In this document: positions 60,155 to 64,000 of the stretch, in pieces
How the letters are laid out: every line of letters starts with the position of its first letter
Position numbering within the stretch: position 1 is the stretch's first letter
Assembly: GCA_036704825.1 (NCBI GenBank)
Contig: JAUBSN010000023.1
Location: 27,366 to 91,365, forward strand
Length of the DNA: 64,000 bases
Direction of reading: 5' to 3'
From: Microcoleus sp036704825
GTDB lineage: Bacteria; Cyanobacteriota; Cyanobacteriia; Cyanobacteriales; Microcoleaceae
The notes under the pieces: model-generated
Told to the model about the DNA's origin: nothing
Database searches by the model: none
The model's input: only the letters and a program-made list of their open reading frames with translations
Position numbers and translations under genes: made by a program

Positions 60155-63100
60155 ATGCCCCGTCGTCAAGACTTAAAAAAGATTCTTCTCATTGGTTCCG
60201 GCCCAATTGTTATCGGTCAAGCGTGCGAATTTGACTATTCAGGAACACAAGCTTGCAAAGCTTTGCGAGAAGAAGGTTTTGAAGTAGTGTTGGTGAATTC
60301 CAACCCGGCAACGATTATGACCGATCCGGAAACTGCCGATCGCATTTACATCGAACCTCTAACGCCGGTCATCCTAGAACAAATCATCGCTAAAGAAAGA
60401 CCTCAAGCAATTTTACCGACTATGGGCGGTCAAACTGCGCTCAATTTAGCAGTTGCCGTCGCTAAAAATGGCGTTTTAGAAAAATACAACGTCGAGTTGA
60501 TTGGTGCTAAGTTGCCAGCAATTGAAATGGCAGAAGATCGACTATTATTTAAGGAAGCGATGGCGCGAATTGGGGTCGCAGTTTGCCCTTCGGGAATTGC
60601 CAACACTCTCGACGAAGCCAAAGCAATCGGTCACCAAATCGGCAGCTATCCGTTAATTATTCGTCCTGCTTTTACAATGGGCGGCACGGGAGGCGGCATT
60701 TCTTACAATCAAGAAGAGTTTGAAGAAATGGCTCAAGGCGGGATTGATGCCAGTCCAGTATCGCAAATTTTGATCGAACAATCTTTGATTGGTTGGAAAG
60801 AGTACGAACTCGAAGTAATGCGGGATTTGGCAGATAATGTGGTGATTATTTGTTCGATCGAGAATCTCGACCCGATGGGCGTCCACACCGGCGATTCTAT
60901 CACCGTTGCCCCGGCGCAAACTCTCACCGACAAAGAATATCAGCGCCTGCGGGATGCTTCGGTGAAAATTATCCGCGAAATCGGAGTTGAAACTGGCGGT
61001 TCCAACATTCAATTTGCTGTCAATCCAGTCAACGGAGATTTCATCGTTATTGAAATGAACCCTCGGGTTTCCCGTTCCTCCGCCCTGGCCTCGAAAGCAA
61101 CTGGTTTCCCCATTGCCAAAATGGCGGCCAAATTAGCGGTAGGTTACAGCCTAGACGAAATTTCCAACGATATTACCAAGAAAACTCCGGCGTCTTTTGA
61201 ACCGACAATTGACTACGTGGTGACGAAGATTCCCCGATTTGCCTTTGAAAAATTCCCCGGTTCCGAACCGACTCTGACAACGCAAATGAAGTCAGTTGGG
61301 GAGGTAATGGCGATCGGGCGCAGCTTCAACGAATCCTTCCAAAAAGCCCTGCGGGGATTGGAAACAGGCCGCGCAGGTTTCGGGTGCGACAAACCGGAAA
61401 AGTTGCCGAGTTTGGAACAAATTCGCGCCGGATTGCGGACGCCAAATCCCGATCGCATTTTTACAGTTCGCCACGCGATGATGATGGGAATGTCGGTGGA
61501 AGATATCTTCGAGTTTACAGGAATCGATCCTTGGTTTTTGGATAAAATGCAGCAATTGCTGGAAACTGAGAAGTTCTTGAAACGAATGCGGTTGGAAGAG
61601 TTGACAAAACAGACAATGTTTGAAGTAAAGCAATTGGGTTTTAGCGATCGCCAAATTGCTTACGCCACCAAAACATCGGAAGATCAAGTCCGCGCTTACC
61701 GCAAACAGTTAGGCATAATTCCGATTTACAAAACAGTAGATACCTGTGCCGCTGAATTTGAAGCCTTTACACCGTATTATTATTCCACCTACGAAGCGGG
61801 AGCGGCAATTGGGGAATTGGGCGATGAAGAAAAGAAAGTTTCGCCTGTAGGCCACAGTCTCGCGCCGGAGTCGGAAGTTTTGCCTTCTACCAAACGAAAA
61901 GTGATGATTTTAGGTGGCGGGCCGAACCGAATCGGACAGGGAATTGAGTTTGATTACTGCTGCTGTCACGCTTCCTATTCCCTCGGAGAAGACGGGTTTG
62001 AGACAATTATGGTCAACTCGAACCCGGAGACGGTTTCGACAGATTACGATACGAGCGATCGCCTGTATTTTGAACCGCTAACAAAAGAAGATGTTCTCAA
62101 CATCATCGAAGCCGAAAATCCCGAGGGAATAATTATTCAGTTTGGCGGTCAAACGCCTCTGAAATTAGCGGTTCCTTTACAAAAATCTCTGGAAAATCAC
62201 CCCGACGTACAAACAAAAATCTGGGGAACTTCGCCGGATTCTATTGATACTGCTGAAGACAGGGAGCGATTTGAAAAGATTCTGCGGGAGTTGGATATCC
62301 AGCAAGCAGCTAACGGTTTAGCGCGCAGTTTTGAGGATGCTTTAATAGTAGCTCAACGGATCGGTTATCCGGTAGTTGTGCGCCCGAGTTACGTGTTGGG
62401 CGGGCGAGCAATGGAAATTGTTTATTCCGATACGGAATTGGAACGTTACATGACCTATGCCGTCCTGGTAGAACCCGATCATCCGATTTTAATTGATAAG
62501 TTTTTGGAGAATGCGATCGAGGTGGATGTAGATGCGATCGCCGATGTTACTGGGAATGTGACGATCGGCGGTATTATGGAGCACATTGAGGAAGCGGGAA
62601 TCCACTCCGGCGACTCTGCTTGTTCTATCCCTTATCAAACGCTTTCGGACGCAGCTTTGGTAACAATCCGCCGCTGGACTGTAGAATTAGCAAAATCCCT
62701 GAAAGTAATCGGGTTGATGAATATTCAATTTGCTGTTCAAGGGGAACAAGTTTTCATTTTGGAAGCTAACCCCCGCGCTTCTCGAACAGTGCCTTTTGTC
62801 TCCAAGGCGATCGGAGTTCCATTAGCAAAAATGGCCTCGCGAGTCATGTCTGGCAAAACTCTAGAAGCTTTGGGTTTTACTGAAGAGATTATGCCCACTC
62901 ATGTTTCGGTAAAAGAAGCTGTATTGCCCTTTGGTAAGTTCCCGGGAACTGATACCTTGTTAGGGCCAGAAATGCGATCGACCGGCGAAGTCATGGGAAT
63001 TGACACCGATTTTGGCAAAGCCTTTGCCAAAGCTCAATTAGGTGCCGGACAAATGATGCCGCTGTTGGGAACTGTGCTGGTTTCGATGCGCGATCGCGAC

Positions 63101-63466
63101 AAACTAGCAGTTGTACCAGTTGTCAAGGAATTCTTAGAATTGGGTTTCAAAGTAGTCGCAACTCACGGGACACGCAAAGTTTTGCGAGACCAAGGTTTAG
63201 AGGTAGATTTGGAATTGAAACTGCACGAAGGGCGGCCGAATTTGTTGGATTCGATCAAGAATGAGAAAATTCAACTAATTATCACCACGCCTTCCGGCGA
63301 AGAATCCCGGGCCGACGGCATCTTTATCCGCCGCACAGCTTTGACTTACAAAATCCCTATTATTACCACAATAGCCGGTGCCAAAGCAACAGCAGCGGGA
63401 ATTCGAGCGCTCAAATCCCACCCGATGGAAGTAAAAGCAATTCAAGACTATTACCCGCAAAGCTAG
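60155..63466 (+). CDS. carB: Carbamoyl-phosphate synthase large subunit
   Basis: 1103 residues, two homologous ATP-grasp halves. The first half has KKILLIGSGPIVIGQACEFD and MGGQTALNLAVA; the second has KVMILGGGPNRIGQGIEFDY and QFGGQTPLKLAVPL. ATP-grasp signatures include YPLIIRPAFTMGGTGGGISY and YPVVVRPSYVLGGRAMEIVY. An oligomerisation domain lies between (about 410-560), and a C-terminal MGS-like regulatory domain (about 955-1090) ends KSHPMEVKAIQDYYPQS. It makes carbamoyl phosphate for pyrimidines and arginine with CarA, which is not in the window. Confidence 0.98.
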   Translation: MPRRQDLKKILLIGSGPIVIGQACEFDYSGTQACKALREEGFEVVLVNSNPATIMTDPETADRIYIEPLTPVILEQIIAKERPQAILPTMGGQTALNLAVAVAKNGVLEKYNVELIGAKLPAIEMAEDRLLFKEAMARIGVAVCPSGIANTLDEAKAIGHQIGSYPLIIRPAFTMGGTGGGISYNQEEFEEMAQGGIDASPVSQILIEQSLIGWKEYELEVMRDLADNVVIICSIENLDPMGVHTGDSITVAPAQTLTDKEYQRLRDASVKIIREIGVETGGSNIQFAVNPVNGDFIVIEMNPRVSRSSALASKATGFPIAKMAAKLAVGYSLDEISNDITKKTPASFEPTIDYVVTKIPRFAFEKFPGSEPTLTTQMKSVGEVMAIGRSFNESFQKALRGLETGRAGFGCDKPEKLPSLEQIRAGLRTPNPDRIFTVRHAMMMGMSVEDIFEFTGIDPWFLDKMQQLLETEKFLKRMRLEELTKQTMFEVKQLGFSDRQIAYATKTSEDQVRAYRKQLGIIPIYKTVDTCAAEFEAFTPYYYSTYEAGAAIGELGDEEKKVSPVGHSLAPESEVLPSTKRKVMILGGGPNRIGQGIEFDYCCCHASYSLGEDGFETIMVNSNPETVSTDYDTSDRLYFEPLTKEDVLNIIEAENPEGIIIQFGGQTPLKLAVPLQKSLENHPDVQTKIWGTSPDSIDTAEDRERFEKILRELDIQQAANGLARSFEDALIVAQRIGYPVVVRPSYVLGGRAMEIVYSDTELERYMTYAVLVEPDHPILIDKFLENAIEVDVDAIADVTGNVTIGGIMEHIEEAGIHSGDSACSIPYQTLSDAALVTIRRWTVELAKSLKVIGLMNIQFAVQGEQVFILEANPRASRTVPFVSKAIGVPLAKMASRVMSGKTLEALGFTEEIMPTHVSVKEAVLPFGKFPGTDTLLGPEMRSTGEVMGIDTDFGKAFAKAQLGAGQMMPLLGTVLVSMRDRDKLAVVPVVKEFLELGFKVVATHGTRKVLRDQGLEVDLELKLHEGRPNLLDSIKNEKIQLIITTPSGEESRADGIFIRRTALTYKIPIITTIAGAKATAAGIRALKSHPMEVKAIQDYYPQS

Positions 63467-63510
63467 AGGGCGCACCACCCTATGTTTAGGATGTGCAGGG
63501 CGCACTATTA

Positions 63511-63709
63511 GTGTCAACTTAAGCTTTTAGTCCGCCAGTCCTCTCGCTCACCCAGCACTCCTAAGCGGGAATGAATTCCACGGGGCTTATAGCGAAAGTC
63601 CTCTCAAAGAGGACTGAAGAACTCATTAGTCCTCATAGCGAGGACTTTCGCTTGGAGGTTCTTGTTGAAACCCCTGCCGGACTGAGGGTTTAACGTTAAG
63701 TTCACACCA
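63511..63709. repeat. ~200-bp inverted-repeat element related to two others in the window
   Basis: The outer arms GTGTCAACTTAAGC (63511) and GTTTAACGTTAAGTTCACAC (to 63709) match the inner part of the 37-bp arms at 59569-59836. The middle has GGGAATGAATTCCACGGGG and AGCGAAAGTCCTCTCAAAGA / GCGAGGACTTTCGCT, as at 22487-22717. It therefore looks like a composite of two repeat families. Confidence 0.7.
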
Positions 63710-63715
63710 ATGACC

Positions 63716-63744
63716 GCGCACCTTATCCTAAACATAAGGTGCGC
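63716..63744. terminator. Hairpin in the carB downstream region
   Basis: GCGCACCTTAT (63716-63726) and ATAAGGTGCGC (63734-63744) form a perfect 11-bp stem with a 7-nt loop. There is no T-run on either side. It may be a transcript-end or dispersed hairpin rather than a classical terminator. Confidence 0.4.
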
Positions 63745-63755
63745 GTCACCAAAAC

Positions 63756-63960
63756 CTAATCAGCCTCGGAATCCAAAACTCCGCTAGACAGCATCAACCT
63801 CGGCCAAACTAACAAGAAAAAACCCATCCAAGCTAATAAAGGAATCGCGACTAAAACAGTTATCCACACAGTTTTTAATAAAAACCAACTGCCGCTAATC
63901 AGGCTAGTACCAGTTAAAAGGATCGTAAGGATTCAGGTCTTTGATTGAGGAATAAGAGAA
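63756..63960 (-). pseudogene. Small membrane protein, apparently frameshifted
   Basis: Minus-strand frame 63930-63756 reads TSLISGSWFLLKTVWITVLV then AIPLLAWMGFFLLVWPRLML and ends SGVLDSEAD, two hydrophobic helices. No start codon lies ahead of it in that frame. The neighbouring frame just upstream reads SSIKDLNPYDPFNWY and a stop, which looks like the expected N-terminus. The two joined would give a ~65-residue membrane protein, so one base is probably lost or miscalled near 63905. Confidence 0.5.
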
Positions 63961-64000
63961 GGCATCAATAAGTCACAAGAATGGGCAGATATAGCTTCAC

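Overview
The window comes from a filamentous cyanobacterium of the Oscillatoriales, probably Microcoleus, Oscillatoria or a near relative. The evidence is the density of GCGATCGC-type (HIP1) sites, a carotenoid desaturase of the cyanobacterial CrtD kind, a decayed bilin reductase, plant-type ferredoxin, HisZ, abundant pentapeptide, HEAT and TPR proteins, and intergenic regions full of (TCTAAAA)n and (GTCATTA)n short repeats. The sequence is a draft scaffold: two runs of exactly 100 N (6792-6891 and 24757-24856) both sit inside internally repetitive genes.

Layout. 1-4.3 kb: tRNA-Trp, secE, nusG, rplK, rplA, an L10 leader, rplJ, rplL and a strong terminator. 4.4-9.96 kb: minus-strand genes (crtD, a ribbon-helix-helix coiled-coil protein, a pebA/pebB-like pseudogene, a HEAT protein, a NAGPA-type glycosidase). 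10-13 kb: an accessory stretch with a repeat-truncated pentapeptide gene, a HEAT pseudogene, a 114-bp MITE with target duplication, a HigB/HigA toxin-antitoxin pair, MITE-like repeats and tRNA-Ser. 13-20.5 kb: ferredoxin, a nuclease lipoprotein, an inositol monophosphatase-family enzyme, a J-domain/TPR protein with HSD instead of HPD, hisZ, a bacterial ferredoxin, Uma2, and a JAMM protease next to a MoeB/rhodanese E1. 20.5-25.9 kb: three minus-strand genes (small protein, membrane protein, TPR-CHAT protease) that look like a CATRA-type conflict system. 26-28.7 kb: alaS.

29.8-43 kb holds a seven-gene plus-strand signalling cluster: coiled-coil protein, an OmpA-like inner-membrane protein with a roadblock/longin-like segment, a Ras-like GTPase with an altered switch II, a PAS histidine kinase, a PAS-GAF class III adenylate cyclase, a CBS-PAS-GAF HisKA_2-type kinase, and a receiver-kinase hybrid. 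Two of the sensors share a homologous N-terminal input region. I regard this as the best candidate for an undescribed system: a GTPase-gated switch joining an envelope-anchored regulator to phosphorelay and cAMP outputs.

43-64 kb is mostly housekeeping and accessory genes: a FAD oxidoreductase, a DUF2231 protein, cutA, a pentapeptide protein, a VIT-VWA protein, an Rpn-like nuclease, pyrG, a ROK kinase, a TPR protein, mltA with a small partner, and carB. These are separated by several families of palindromic repeats, an IS200/IS605-like relic and a 268-bp MITE with 37-bp inverted ends. All calls come from reading the sequence; no database search was run.
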